From: Sphingorhabdus pulchriflava
GTDB taxonomy: Bacteria; Pseudomonadota; Alphaproteobacteria; Sphingomonadales; Sphingomonadaceae
DNA: 64,000 bases
Reading direction: 5' to 3'
Assembly: GCF_003367235.1 (NCBI RefSeq)
Contig: NZ_QRGP01000002.1
Location: 573,501 to 637,500, forward strand
Under the pieces are notes generated by a model, which saw only the letters and a program-made list of their open reading frames with translations, made no database searches and was not told the origin of the DNA. The number at the start of each line of letters is the position of its first letter. Position 1 is the first letter of the stretch. The translations under genes and the position numbers were made by a program. Positions 1 through 9,268 of this stretch are shown piece after piece.

Positions 1-306
1 ACGCAGAATTATTATGCTGCGGCGCTTTTCGCTGTGGCGGCTATCGGTGTGCAGCAAGGGGCGGAGATTGATTTGCTCGCTTATTTTGTCGCCAGCCGTT
101 TCGGAATGGATCGCTATGGCACCATCTATGGCTGGGTGCAGGTTGCAGGCTGGACCGGCACGTTGTGCGGCGTGCTGCTGTTCGGCAAAATTCACGACTG
201 GACTGGTGACTATTCGCTGTTCCAGGCCGGTGCGGTCTTTTCCTATGTCATTGCCGCGACAGGTTTCCTGTTCATCCGGTTAAAGCCTCAGCGTGTCTTT
301 ACATAG
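1..306 (+). CDS. MFS transporter, C-terminal fragment
   Basis: Only the last 101 codons are in the window; the reading frame is open from base 1 to the TAG at 304-306. The peptide holds about three hydrophobic segments (near residues 5-20, 45-62 and 78-95) separated by short polar turns. A G-K-I-x-D turn before a transmembrane helix is typical of the last helices of major facilitator transporters. The substrate cannot be told. Its last 19 bases overlap the 3' end of the convergent PHA synthase gene. The family call rests on hydrophobic pattern and turn motifs, so it is good but not specific. Confidence 0.7.
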   Translation, partial: TQNYYAAALFAVAAIGVQQGAEIDLLAYFVASRFGMDRYGTIYGWVQVAGWTGTLCGVLLFGKIHDWTGDYSLFQAGAVFSYVIAATGFLFIRLKPQRVFT

Positions 307-1931
307 CTTCCCGGGGCTTCTTCCAGCGCCTTTAATTTGCCTTCACCCGGCTGGCGCGCGCCTTTGGCCGCGATCTGCTTTGGTGCCTGAGCCGACAGCC
401 AGTTGAGCCAATCGGGCCACCAGCTGCCCTTGGTTTCGACAGCACCCTCGATATACTCGTCGAGGCTTGAAACCGTGGGGTCTTCGTTGAGCCAATATTG
501 ATATTTGCCCTGCGCAGGCGGGTTGACCACACCGGCGATATGGCCGCTGCCTGCCAGCACAAAGCGTATCGGGCCCTGGAAATGGTCGCGGATTTTCCAG
601 ACGCTGCCGACAGGGGCGATATGGTCCTCGCGGCCTGCTTGTACATAGGTCGGTGTTGTGACTTTGCGGAGGTCGATGGGTGTGCCCAACGCGGATAGCG
701 CACCGGGTTCGACCAGCTTGTTGTCGCGATACAGATCGCACAGATAGTCTTTGTGCCATTTGGCCGGCAGGTTGGTAACGTCGCCATTCCAGTGGAGCAG
801 GTCAAACGCAGGATAGTCTTCGCCGAGCAGATAATGCTTGTTCACCGTCGACCAGATCAGGTCGTTGCCGCGCAACAGGTTGAAGGTCAGTGCAAGGTAG
901 CGGCCATCGAGAAAACCCTGCTGCGATGCTAGCGACTCGATCATCTTCAACTGATGCTCGTCGATGAAGTTGAGCAATTCGCCGCTGCGGGTGAAATCGA
1001 CCTGCGCGGTAAAGAAGGTCGCGCTCTTCACCTTGGCGTCTTCGCCGCGAGCAGCAAGGATGGCGAGCGTTGCCGCTAGCGTTGTGCCCGCAACACAATA
1101 GCCGATGGCGTGGACGCTATCGACGTCAAGCGCGTCGCGGATCGTATCGATCGCTTCGATCTGCGCGGCGATATAATCGTCCCACACCACATCGCGCATC
1201 GACGCATCGGCCGACTTCCATGATACGACGAACACAGTAATGCCTTGGTCGACGCACCATTTGATGAAGCTTTTCTCGGCGGTCAGATCGAGAATGTAGA
1301 AACGGTTGATCCAGGGCGGGAAGATGACCAGCGGAGTTTCGAAAACCTTATCGGTGGTCGGCGTGTACTGTACAAGCTGATAAAGCGGGGTCTGGTGCAC
1401 CACCTTGCCGGGGGTGCAGGCGATATTTTCGCCCAGCCGGAAGGCCTGCGGGTCGGTATGGGTCAGCTGCCCGCGCTGCATATCCGCCAGCATGTGGCTG
1501 ACACCCGTCATCAGGCTCTGTCCCTTGGTCTCGATCGCCTTTTCGAGAGCGACCGGGTTGGTCAGTGGCGAGTTGGCGGGACTCATCGCCTCGACAACGG
1601 TGCGTACGGCGAATTCGAGCTTAGCCTTATCCGCTTTCGACAGATGCTCCATCTCGTGCGCCGCGCCGATCATATAATCGGACATCAGCTGATACCCCTG
1701 CCGCATCAGGTCGAATACAGGATGCTCCCATTGCGGGGCGGCGAAGCGGCGATCCTTGGCATTGAGTTTGTCGTGCCCGGCCTTCGCCAGCGGTGCCAGC
1801 ACTTCACCCCATGCATCGAGCGCATGCTTGTAAGCAGTGAGCGGGTCGGCCGCGCCAGCCCCGAAAGTTTCGGCCATTTTGGCGATCTGTTCGGGGTCCA
1901 TAAGGGGCGGAGTGGTGGATGAATCGGCCAT
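288..1931 (-). CDS. phaC: Class I poly(3-hydroxyalkanoate) synthase
   Basis: Polymerises (R)-3-hydroxyacyl-CoA into PHA granules in the cytoplasm. The 547-residue length fits class I PhaC. The N-terminal 170 residues match the PhaC N domain. The alpha/beta-hydrolase part carries the lipase-like box GYCVAG at residues 277-282 with the nucleophile Cys279. The remaining triad residues appear as Asp in GREDHIAP and His in GSGHIAGVV. I chose ATG at 1931 over an in-frame TTG six codons upstream (1949); neither has a clear Shine-Dalgarno. No phaA, phaB or phasin gene is adjacent. The 3' end overlaps the convergent transporter by 19 bases. Confidence 0.95.
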   Translation of the reverse strand: MADSSTTPPLMDPEQIAKMAETFGAGAADPLTAYKHALDAWGEVLAPLAKAGHDKLNAKDRRFAAPQWEHPVFDLMRQGYQLMSDYMIGAAHEMEHLSKADKAKLEFAVRTVVEAMSPANSPLTNPVALEKAIETKGQSLMTGVSHMLADMQRGQLTHTDPQAFRLGENIACTPGKVVHQTPLYQLVQYTPTTDKVFETPLVIFPPWINRFYILDLTAEKSFIKWCVDQGITVFVVSWKSADASMRDVVWDDYIAAQIEAIDTIRDALDVDSVHAIGYCVAGTTLAATLAILAARGEDAKVKSATFFTAQVDFTRSGELLNFIDEHQLKMIESLASQQGFLDGRYLALTFNLLRGNDLIWSTVNKHYLLGEDYPAFDLLHWNGDVTNLPAKWHKDYLCDLYRDNKLVEPGALSALGTPIDLRKVTTPTYVQAGREDHIAPVGSVWKIRDHFQGPIRFVLAGSGHIAGVVNPPAQGKYQYWLNEDPTVSSLDEYIEGAVETKGSWWPDWLNWLSAQAPKQIAAKGARQPGEGKLKALEEAPGSYVKTR

Positions 1932-2044
1932 GTCTGTTGCATAACCCAAGCGGCCGCATTGTCTAAGCTTCTATTTGTTGTGCGGCGCAACATAGACATT
2001 GCAGCAAAATGCGCCTATGGAGGGGTTTGAAAACTGGAACCCCA

Positions 2045-3829
2045 ATGACAATTGAAAAACTTCCCGCGCTTCTTGGTGAAGCGCTTACCGCGCGTGGCTA
2101 TACCACGCTGACCCCTGTGCAATCCGCTGTCATCGCCGAAGAGGCCGTTGGTCGTGACCTTGTTGTTTCGGCGCAAACCGGCTCCGGCAAGACCGTTGCT
2201 TTCGGTCTCGCCATGGCGCCAGAGATTCTCGATGGCGGGCTGGTCAGCCTGGCGCGCGATCCCGCCGCCCTGATTATCGCGCCGACTCGCGAACTGGCTT
2301 TGCAGGTCAGCCGCGAATTGATGTGGCTTTATGGGAAGGCCGGTGTGCGCATCGCCACCTGTGTCGGCGGCATGGATGCTTCGAAAGAACGCCGCAACCT
2401 CCAGACCGGCCCGCAAATCGTGGTCGGCACGCCGGGGCGTTTGCGCGACCATCTGGAACGCGGAGCACTGAACCTGTCGGCGTTGAAAGTCGCGGTGCTC
2501 GATGAGGCCGACGAGATGCTCGACATGGGTTTCCGGGAAGAGCTGGAGGATATCCTCAACGCCACGCCCGAAGGCCGCCGCACTTTGCTGTTCTCGGCAA
2601 CGATGCCCAAGCCGATTGTCGCGCTTGCCAAACGCTATCAGCATGATGCGCTGCGCATATCGACCGTCGGCGAAGATCGCGGCCATGGCGATATCAGCTA
2701 TCAGGTCGTGACGGTCGCGCCGCCAGACATTGAAAACGCCGTGGTAAACCTGCTCCGCCTGCATGAAGCCGATACAGCAATCCTGTTTTGCGCGACGCGC
2801 GAAAGCGTGCGGCATCTCTATTCGAAACTGACCAATCGGGGCTTCAACGCCGTGGCGCTATCCGGCGAGCATAGCCAGAGCGAGCGCAACCAGGCGCTGC
2901 AGGCACTGCGCGACCGCCGCGCCCGCGTCTGCGTCGCAACCGACGTTGCCGCGCGCGGGATCGATTTGCCCAACCTGTCGCTGGTCATCCATGTCGAGCT
3001 GCCGCGCGACGCCGAAGGCTTGCAGCACCGTTCGGGCCGCACCGGTCGGGCAGGCAAGAAGGGCACAGCTGTTCTGGTGGTTCCCTATCAGCGGCGCAAG
3101 CGCGTCGAATCGATGCTGCGCGGGGCGCGGATCGAGGCCGAATGGATCAAGGTCCCGACCGCCGAGGATATTCGCGCGAAAGACCATGAACGGCTGCTCG
3201 AAATGCTGTTGACTCCGGTCGAGGCCGAAGAGGAAGACCGTGCATTGGGCGCCCGTCTGCTCGAGACGATGAGCGCAGAAGATGTGGCGGCAGCCCTCGT
3301 CCGCGCGCACCGCGCAAAAATGCCGGCACCTGAAGAGCTGCTCGACAATGGCAGCGGAGAACGGATGCAGGATGATCGCCGCGCCGGATTCGACGATTCG
3401 GTCTGGTTCAAACTCAATATCGGTCGCCGAAATAACGCCGATCCGAAATGGCTGTTGCCGTTGCTCTGCCGCAGGGGCGGGGTGACCAAGAATGATATTG
3501 GCGCGATCCGCATTGCCGCCGACGAAACCTATGTCGGCATTGCAGCTGCGGCCGCCCGCCACTTCGCCAAGGCAGTGGCGCAACGCGGACATGATGAAGA
3601 CAATGATGTCGAAATTATCGAGGCTGAAGGTCCACCGCGTCAGGCTGCGCGCGAGAACAAGCGCAAGGGCAGGGGTAATGAGTCAACGCCGCGCCATAGC
3701 CCGCGTCCCTTTCAGGGCCCGCGCGGTGACGGACCAGCTGGTGATGGCAAACGCCCCTTCCGCAAAGCCGGACCTCCGCCGTCCAAACACGGTGTGAAGC
3801 ACAAGGCAAAGGGCAACCGACCACGCTAA
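2045..3829 (+). CDS. DEAD-box ATP-dependent RNA helicase with DbpA-type RNA-binding domain
   Basis: Unwinds RNA, probably during ribosome assembly or mRNA turnover. The order of motifs is canonical: Q motif (TPVQ), motif I AQTGSGKT, Ia PTRELAL, TPGR, motif II DEAD, motif III SAT, and motif VI HRSGRTGR. Around residues 450-520 lies a DbpA-like RRM-type domain (WFKLNIGRR... through ...IGAIRIAADETYVGI), and the last 70 residues form a basic, disordered tail rich in R, K, G and P. The length, about 594 residues, fits DeaD/CsdA-like enzymes. Start taken at ATG 2045; an in-frame ATG at 2009 would add 12 residues. It is divergent from phaC. Confidence 0.9.
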   Translation: MTIEKLPALLGEALTARGYTTLTPVQSAVIAEEAVGRDLVVSAQTGSGKTVAFGLAMAPEILDGGLVSLARDPAALIIAPTRELALQVSRELMWLYGKAGVRIATCVGGMDASKERRNLQTGPQIVVGTPGRLRDHLERGALNLSALKVAVLDEADEMLDMGFREELEDILNATPEGRRTLLFSATMPKPIVALAKRYQHDALRISTVGEDRGHGDISYQVVTVAPPDIENAVVNLLRLHEADTAILFCATRESVRHLYSKLTNRGFNAVALSGEHSQSERNQALQALRDRRARVCVATDVAARGIDLPNLSLVIHVELPRDAEGLQHRSGRTGRAGKKGTAVLVVPYQRRKRVESMLRGARIEAEWIKVPTAEDIRAKDHERLLEMLLTPVEAEEEDRALGARLLETMSAEDVAAALVRAHRAKMPAPEELLDNGSGERMQDDRRAGFDDSVWFKLNIGRRNNADPKWLLPLLCRRGGVTKNDIGAIRIAADETYVGIAAAAARHFAKAVAQRGHDEDNDVEIIEAEGPPRQAARENKRKGRGNESTPRHSPRPFQGPRGDGPAGDGKRPFRKAGPPPSKHGVKHKAKGNRPR

Positions 3830-3913
3830 ACGTTTAGATCCTAACCCTAAAGTCTGTTCCACTTTCGTGGAGGTGGCGTGCGCCAGACCGTTTCAGCTCT
3901 GCCCAAGCAAACT

Positions 3914-4369
3914 CTAGCGCAGCCTTTCGAGGGCTTGCCTGATTTCGTGCAGACTTTCGGTTAGCTCGATGAGCTGCGCCTGATCGTGGGTTTTCAGCAT
4001 CGGCGATGCCAACGCCCCAGCTTTGCTGACACACGCTTCGCGCACATCACGCCCTTTTTGGGAGAGCCGAACCAGCTTTGCTCTCCCGTCTTCGGGATCC
4101 TGCTCGACCCGGATTAGCCCGTGCATTTCCATACGCTTCAATGTGCTCGACATTGTCGCCCGGGTCACTTGCATCACATCGGCAAGTTCGGCTGGTGACC
4201 GCACATCTAAATCCAGGCGAACGAAATGGTTCAGGATGGCGAACTGCGCTGAAGTAATACCCTTGGGTAGCATGCGTTCGAGCGCGGTTGTGGCAAGCTG
4301 GTCGATTATCCCGACCTCTGTGAAGAAGCGGAAAACCAGCAATTCGGCATCGTCGCGAGTGCCTGTCAT
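3914..4369 (-). CDS. MarR family transcriptional regulator
   Basis: About 151 residues with the MarR winged helix-turn-helix: recognition segment near residues 55-80 (SPAELADVMQVTRATMSSTLKRM) and a wing with the D-x-R-x-K/A-K-L pattern (PEDGRAKLVRLSQKGRD). The ATG at 4369 overlaps the TGA of the upstream nitroreductase-like gene as ATGA, which implies translational coupling; an in-frame ATG at 4396 would add nine residues. It is the second gene of a two-gene leftward operon whose promoter region holds a perfect 16-bp palindrome (5512-5527), the expected operator type for autoregulation. The inducer is unknown. Confidence 0.88.
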   Translation of the reverse strand: MTGTRDDAELLVFRFFTEVGIIDQLATTALERMLPKGITSAQFAILNHFVRLDLDVRSPAELADVMQVTRATMSSTLKRMEMHGLIRVEQDPEDGRAKLVRLSQKGRDVREACVSKAGALASPMLKTHDQAQLIELTESLHEIRQALERLR

Positions 4370-5493
4370 GCGATGATATGTTTCGTCAACGGCCATCTGG
4401 GCGCCGGGCCAGACGGCTCGGCATAGCCGATCCGTGCGAGCATCTGAATCCGCTCCCCTGCCGCTGCACCCAATGTGTCATGTATGACCCGATATTGCGC
4501 TGCCATTTCGGGATATTCCTGCAATGACTGGCTCATCGGATGCATCGCAATTCCGCGCGCGGTGGCTTCGAGATTGGCACGGACATATCGGCGTCCTGCT
4601 TCAAGCTGATCAGCCCGACTGTTGCCCGGCGTTTTGATCCACAGGATCGCAGAAGCTGAATTGTGGCTTTCGATCATTATTGCCTTGCCAGACTGGAACG
4701 CACTGCTGGCCGGGTCTGCCAATGCTGCTTTGTCGAGCAGACCTGCGGTGGCTAGCATTTCCGCCATTGGGCCTTGTATCGCGATACCATCAGGGTTTTG
4801 GTCTATAGCGGCCCTGCCGATCCGCATCAGATCAACACTTTCGCGATGTGTTCTTTCGAGATCCATTTCCAATAACATCGATGCGACCGCAATCTCGCGG
4901 ATTTGGCGGAGCAAGCTAGGGTCGTTACTGGCCCCATCCGGAGTTCGCACGGCATAGAGCACATTGGGCGGCACCGGGCGACTGGTGTCGTATACAGCCT
5001 TGTTCGATCTACGCCGTGCTATCATCGGGAACAGCGGGTCCTTTTCGACCGCCGCGTCGGCGAAAAATTCGAGCCTGGCAACAGGTCTCTCATCTAGGCG
5101 GAGTTGCGGCTCCCCCTCGGGAAAGGGCGTCATCGCCATCCGATAACCAAGCTCGGCCGCGGCGATCCGTGCAAGTTCGATGAAGGTGCCAAACCCAATA
5201 ACTGTCTGACGATCGAAGGGGTCTGTTTGCGGCAGTCGTTTGTTCAGATCGCAATACAGCAAGGCGGATTTGTCATCGACCAGCCGGATCAGCCAAGGCT
5301 GGCGATTGTGCGGATTGGGGGCAAGGATGGCCCAGCGAAAGGAATCGAGCCGAATCTCCCCACTTGATTGCCCCGCAGTAGCCCATGGCTTCGTGGCCGT
5401 TTCGGGCTTGCGGGTGACGTGCCAGACGCCACCCCAGCAGGCGAGAACGGATGCTCCCGCAGCGCCTGCCGCGAAAAACTGTCTGCGATCCAC
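4366..5493 (-). CDS. Nitroreductase-fold (Acg-like) FMN oxidoreductase with Tat signal
   Basis: A 375-residue protein starting at GTG 5493, chosen because AGGGAG lies about six bases upstream and the product then begins VDRRQFF, a twin-arginine signal followed by a hydrophobic AAGAAGASVLACWGG stretch. The mature part has the flavin-binding segment ILAPNPHNRQPW (about 55-67) and a late RIGY segment, both typical of the Acg/Rv2032-like branch of nitroreductases. The family is predicted to bind FMN; its substrate is not established. The Tat signal suggests export of a folded flavoprotein. It is cotranscribed with a MarR repressor (4-base overlap), so expression probably responds to a small ligand. 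Confidence 0.8.
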   Translation of the reverse strand: MDRRQFFAAGAAGASVLACWGGVWHVTRKPETATKPWATAGQSSGEIRLDSFRWAILAPNPHNRQPWLIRLVDDKSALLYCDLNKRLPQTDPFDRQTVIGFGTFIELARIAAAELGYRMAMTPFPEGEPQLRLDERPVARLEFFADAAVEKDPLFPMIARRRSNKAVYDTSRPVPPNVLYAVRTPDGASNDPSLLRQIREIAVASMLLEMDLERTHRESVDLMRIGRAAIDQNPDGIAIQGPMAEMLATAGLLDKAALADPASSAFQSGKAIMIESHNSASAILWIKTPGNSRADQLEAGRRYVRANLEATARGIAMHPMSQSLQEYPEMAAQYRVIHDTLGAAAGERIQMLARIGYAEPSGPAPRWPLTKHIIA

Positions 5494-5511
5494 ATCCGAC
5501 TCCCTATTTAA

Positions 5512-5527
5512 AGTTAGATATCTAACT
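5512..5527. promoter_or_regulatory. Palindromic operator, probable MarR site
   Basis: AGTTAGATATCTAACT is a perfect 16-bp palindrome 18 bases upstream of the GTG start at 5493. Size, symmetry and AT-rich core fit MarR-family operators, and a MarR gene is the second gene of the operon it precedes. Binding is inferred. Confidence 0.65.
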
Positions 5528-5635
5528 AAATGATCGAAGCGATAACACAAGCTTTTGTGGTCATCTTTCGCTGGCATCGCCGCGCGCTTTCGCGCATGAA
5601 GGTCGTCCCGACAATTTTTACCGGAAACAGGAGTT

Positions 5636-6847
5636 ATGTCCGAAGAATTCTACCGCATGAAGCGCTTGCCGCCCTATGTCATCGCTGAAGTGAATGCGAT
5701 GCGAGCGGCCGCCCGTGCGGCGGGTGAGGACATTATTGACCTCGGCATGGGCAATCCCGACCTGCCTCCGCCCCAGCATGTGATCGACAAGCTGGTCGAA
5801 GTGGCGCAGAAACCCGATGCGCATGGCTATTCGGCGTCAAAGGGTATTCCGGGTCTCCGCCGTGCGCAGGCGAACTATTATGGCCGCCGTTTTGGCGTCG
5901 ATGTCGATCCCGAAACCGAAGTGGTGGTGACTATGGGGTCGAAGGAGGGGCTTGCCAGCCTTGCGACCGCGATCACCGCGCCGGGCGATGTAGTGCTTGC
6001 ACCCAATCCCAGCTATCCGATCCACACATTTGGATTCATTATTGCCGGTGCGACAATCCGGTCGGTTCCTACCTCGCCTGACGAGAATTATTTCCGCGCG
6101 CTCGACCGCGCCATGGCCTTCACCGTGCCGCGTCCGTCGATCCTGGTGGTCAACTATCCGTCGAATCCGACCGCCGAAACGGTCGATCTTGCTTTCTACG
6201 AACGGCTGGTTGCCTGGGCAAAGGAAAACAAGGTCTGGATCTTGTCCGACCTTGCCTATTCCGAGCTCTATTTCGACGGCAACCCGACGGTGTCTATCCT
6301 GCAGGTCAAGGGCGCGAAGGACGTCGCCATTGAATTCACCTCGCTGTCGAAAACCTATTCGATGGCTGGTTGGCGCATCGGCTTTGCCGTTGGCAACAAG
6401 CAGCTTATCGCGGCGATGACGCGGGTGAAAAGCTATCTCGATTATGGTGCCTTCACCCCGATCCAGGCAGCGGCCTGCGCGGCGCTCAATGGCCCGCAGG
6501 ATATCGTCGAGAAGAACCGCGAACTGTACCACAAGCGTCGCGACGTTCTGGTCGAGGCCTTTGGCCGTGCCGGTTGGGAAATTCCGGCACCGCGGGCGTC
6601 AATGTTCGCTTGGGCTCCACTTCCGCCCGCGCTCGCGCATTTGGGCAGCCTCGAATTTTCAAAGCAATTGCTGACCGAGGCCAAGGTCGCGGTCGCCCCG
6701 GGCGTGGGTTATGGCGAGGACGGCGAAGGCTTTGTCCGCATCGCGATGGTCGAAAATGAGCATCGCCTGCGGCAGGCCGCGCGCAACATCAAACGCTATC
6801 TGCAGTCGATGGGCGTGAATACACCGACGCAGGCGAAGGCGATTTAA
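5636..6847 (+). CDS. Class I/II PLP aminotransferase, probable alanine transaminase (AlaC type)
   Basis: A 403-residue fold-type I aminotransferase. It starts at ATG after ACAGGAGTT. The N-terminal region (MKRLPPYVIAEV, then DLGMGNPDLPPP) is typical of AlaC/YfdZ-like enzymes rather than aspartate transaminases. The PLP-binding lysine lies in SLSKTYSMAGWR near residue 238, with NYPSNPTA (about 171-178) and YGEDGEGFVRIA further on, giving the usual substrate-carboxylate arginine. The likely reaction is pyruvate plus glutamate to alanine plus 2-oxoglutarate; methionine or LL-diaminopimelate specificity cannot be excluded. It is monocistronic, followed by an inverted repeat. Confidence 0.85.
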   Translation: MSEEFYRMKRLPPYVIAEVNAMRAAARAAGEDIIDLGMGNPDLPPPQHVIDKLVEVAQKPDAHGYSASKGIPGLRRAQANYYGRRFGVDVDPETEVVVTMGSKEGLASLATAITAPGDVVLAPNPSYPIHTFGFIIAGATIRSVPTSPDENYFRALDRAMAFTVPRPSILVVNYPSNPTAETVDLAFYERLVAWAKENKVWILSDLAYSELYFDGNPTVSILQVKGAKDVAIEFTSLSKTYSMAGWRIGFAVGNKQLIAAMTRVKSYLDYGAFTPIQAAACAALNGPQDIVEKNRELYHKRRDVLVEAFGRAGWEIPAPRASMFAWAPLPPALAHLGSLEFSKQLLTEAKVAVAPGVGYGEDGEGFVRIAMVENEHRLRQAARNIKRYLQSMGVNTPTQAKAI

Positions 6848-6864
6848 CAAAAGCAGAACCGCAG

Positions 6865-6926
6865 CCCTGAGCTTGTCGAAGGGCGCTTTTCTGCGAGGCG
6901 TGCTTCGACAGGCTCAGCACTACGGT
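6865..6926. repeat. Sphingomonad-type inverted repeat, copy 1
   Basis: Left arm CTGAGCTTGTCGAAG (from 6868) and right arm CTTCGACAGGCTCAG (about 6904-6917) pair with one mismatch. The right arm is followed by CACTACGG. The same arrangement recurs at 9269-9345. Such intergenic hairpins are widespread in sphingomonads and probably behave as non-autonomous palindromic repeats. Confidence 0.85.
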
Positions 6927-6933
6927 GACTAGT

Positions 6934-8526
6934 CTACGGCAACGCCGCCTCGATACTGGGCTTGAAGGCCGGTTCCACCCGTGCCTTCGAAGCCTGTTCA
7001 TAGGCATAGCCTGCTTGCAGCACGCGCTCGTCATCCCACGCCGTCCCGACAAAGCTAATACCTAGTGGCAAACCTTCGATCAGGCCCATAGGAACCGTCA
7101 AATGAGGGTATCCGGCAATGGCGGGCAGCGCGCTCGCGCTTGGTCCGGAATATTGGTCGCCATTCACAAGGTCGGTCTTCCATGCCACCCCTGTGGTCGG
7201 TGATACCAGCAGGTCGACCTTGTTTTCGCGCAGCAATCGATCAATGCCTTCCGTCCCTGCCATCCGCTTCGACTTGGCGAGCGCTTCCTTATAGGCAGGA
7301 TCGTCGAGGCCATTTTTCGATTGGGCGAGCTCGAATGTTTCCTGCCCGAACCAGCGCAATTCGGCTGGCTCGGCCTTGTTGAAGGCGATGACCTGTTCGA
7401 GCGTGCGCATTTTTACTGTAGGCGGCGTAGAAGCCAGATAGGCGTTGAGGTCGGCTTTGAGTTCGAACATCAGCACCTCGAACTCGGCTTCGCCCAGCCC
7501 GTCGAAACCCTTTCGGCTGTCCGCGATATCGACAATTTCTGCACCCTGGTTGCGCATCACATCGAGCGCTGAGTCAAAGCGTGCCTTGATGGCTGGATTG
7601 TCGCCAATGCGATCGCGCGCGACGCCGAGGCGCATGCCTTTGAGTGCATGGGCGTTGAGATTTGCGGCATAGTCTTTCTTACGTTGATCCGCCTCTGCCG
7701 TTGCAGGATCGGTCGGATCACTCCCAGCCATAGCGGTCAACAGCAGCGCCGCATCGCGTACCGTACGTGTCATCGGCCCAGCCGTGTCCTGGCTATGCGA
7801 AATCGGCACGATCAGGCTGCGGCTGACAAGGCCGAGTGTGGGTTTGAAGCCGACAATTCCGTTGACCGAAGACGGGCAGACGATCGATCCGTCCGTTTCA
7901 GTGCCAATGGTCAGCGGCGCAAGGTTCGCAGTTGCTGCTGCACCACTGCCCGCTGACGAGCCGCAAGTATTGCGATCAAGCACATAGGGGTTGCGCGTAA
8001 GGCCTCCCACCGCGCTCCAGCCACTGGTCGAGCCGCCCGAGCGGATATTGGCCCATTCGCTGAGATTGGTTTTGCCGAGGATGATGGCCCCAGCTTTGCG
8101 GAGCCGTGCAATCATCGGCGCATCGCGATGGGTGATATTGTCTTTGAGCGCCAGCGATCCGGCGGTGGTCGGAACTGGCCCCGCCACCTCGATATTGTCT
8201 TTCACCAGCACCGGAATGCCATGCAACGGTCCGCGCACCTTGCCCGCTTTGCGCTCCTCATCGAGCTTGCGCGCTTGGTCGATGACATCTGGAAAAGTTG
8301 CGATCACCGCATTCAGATGCGGCCCGTTATCGTCGATCTCGGATATGCGATTGAGATAGCGACGAACGATGTCCTCGGCAGATGAAATTTGATTCATTTG
8401 CTCAAATAACAATTGTTCGACGTCTGAACTGTAGAGTGGTGGCAGAGGATCTACACGTAAAGGTGACCGTGCTTCGACCGCCGAGCCTATGGTAATCGCT
8501 ACAGTTAGGATGAGAGCTTTCTTCAT
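6934..8526 (-). CDS. Exported amidase (amidase signature family)
   Basis: About 530 residues with an N-terminal signal peptide (MKKALILTVAITIGSAVEA). The amidase-signature Ser-cisSer-Lys triad is visible: lysine in VLVKDNIE (about residue 108), the Gly/Ser-rich NTCGSSAGSGAA stretch (about 190), and the nucleophile region GTETDGSIVCPS. These hydrolases cleave carboxylic amides. Secretion argues against the GatA role in Glu-tRNA amidation and for a periplasmic amide or peptide substrate. ATG at 8526 was chosen; an in-frame GTG two codons upstream is possible. It sits between the two inverted repeats with the small gene at 8673. Confidence 0.88.
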   Translation of the reverse strand: MKKALILTVAITIGSAVEARSPLRVDPLPPLYSSDVEQLLFEQMNQISSAEDIVRRYLNRISEIDDNGPHLNAVIATFPDVIDQARKLDEERKAGKVRGPLHGIPVLVKDNIEVAGPVPTTAGSLALKDNITHRDAPMIARLRKAGAIILGKTNLSEWANIRSGGSTSGWSAVGGLTRNPYVLDRNTCGSSAGSGAAATANLAPLTIGTETDGSIVCPSSVNGIVGFKPTLGLVSRSLIVPISHSQDTAGPMTRTVRDAALLLTAMAGSDPTDPATAEADQRKKDYAANLNAHALKGMRLGVARDRIGDNPAIKARFDSALDVMRNQGAEIVDIADSRKGFDGLGEAEFEVLMFELKADLNAYLASTPPTVKMRTLEQVIAFNKAEPAELRWFGQETFELAQSKNGLDDPAYKEALAKSKRMAGTEGIDRLLRENKVDLLVSPTTGVAWKTDLVNGDQYSGPSASALPAIAGYPHLTVPMGLIEGLPLGISFVGTAWDDERVLQAGYAYEQASKARVEPAFKPSIEAALP

Positions 8527-8672
8527 CCCCACAGCCTAGCATCGGCGCAACGGCATTCAATCTATCATTGTAACTGCGCCGCCAAAAACAAATCGGATAC
8601 GATGCGCAAAAAACGCAGACCTGTCTATCAAATCGCTGTCCTACATGTTCATTTTCTGTTCCAACCCAGATC

Positions 8673-9227
8673 ATGGAACAACCAGAATCATCCTCCCCTT
8701 CCCAAATCCTATCCTTCCACCCAGTACCCGGTCGTCTGCGCCATGATGGCTGGACGCCGAGGAAGCAGGTCGAGTTTATCGAGGCGTTGGCTGGTAGCGG
8801 CTGTGTCGAAGAAGCCTGTCGCCGCGTCGGCAGGTCGCGGCAGTCGGCCTATGATTTGCGCGCTCGGCCAGAGGCGGGGCCATTTCGGGAGGCTTGGGAA
8901 GCTGCACTCGAACATGGCGTCAAGCGTATGGCCGACGCCGCCTTTTCGCGCGCGATCCACGGCGTCGCCATCCCCATCTATTACAAGGGCGAGCAGGTGG
9001 GCGAACGCCGCCATTATGATGAGCGGCTGACGATGTTCATGCTGCGCTATTATGATCCGCTGCGCTTTGGCAAATGGCTTGACCGGCAAAGATTCGAACG
9101 CGCCGAAGATGGGGCTGCGCGATTGCTCGCGATGCGGATCAGTGTTCTGTTGGAAGCGGCCTATGACTGGCTGTTCCGCAAAATTGATGTGCGCCGCGCG
9201 TTACGGCAGCAGGAAAGGGAGGGATGA
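8673..9227 (+). CDS. Small helix-turn-helix protein, terminase-small-subunit-like
   Basis: 184 residues, function not known. Residues about 28-55 (TPRKQVEFIEALAGSGCVEE, then ACRRVGRSRQSAYDLR) form a helix-turn-helix like that of phage terminase small subunits and transposase N-termini. The rest is helical with an aromatic-rich FMLRYYDPLRFGKWLDR patch and a charged C-terminus. Similar orphan proteins are common in sphingomonad chromosomes outside prophages. No phage genes are near. There is no clear Shine-Dalgarno before ATG 8673. DNA binding is inferred from the motif only. Confidence 0.7.
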   Translation: MEQPESSSPSQILSFHPVPGRLRHDGWTPRKQVEFIEALAGSGCVEEACRRVGRSRQSAYDLRARPEAGPFREAWEAALEHGVKRMADAAFSRAIHGVAIPIYYKGEQVGERRHYDERLTMFMLRYYDPLRFGKWLDRQRFERAEDGAARLLAMRISVLLEAAYDWLFRKIDVRRALRQQEREG

Positions 9228-9268
9228 AGGGAGGTGTCTAACTTGTTCCGTGCTATAAAACACCGAAG

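Noticed and set aside
2015-2815. Long minus-strand frame inside the DEAD-box gene, and similar long shadows in phaC and the CDC48 gene
   Set aside because: They are antisense to genes with complete motif sets and show no family signatures or start signals.
8673-9227. Prophage remnant because of the terminase-small-subunit-like protein
   Set aside because: No other phage gene or integrase is near, and such orphans are common in sphingomonad chromosomes.
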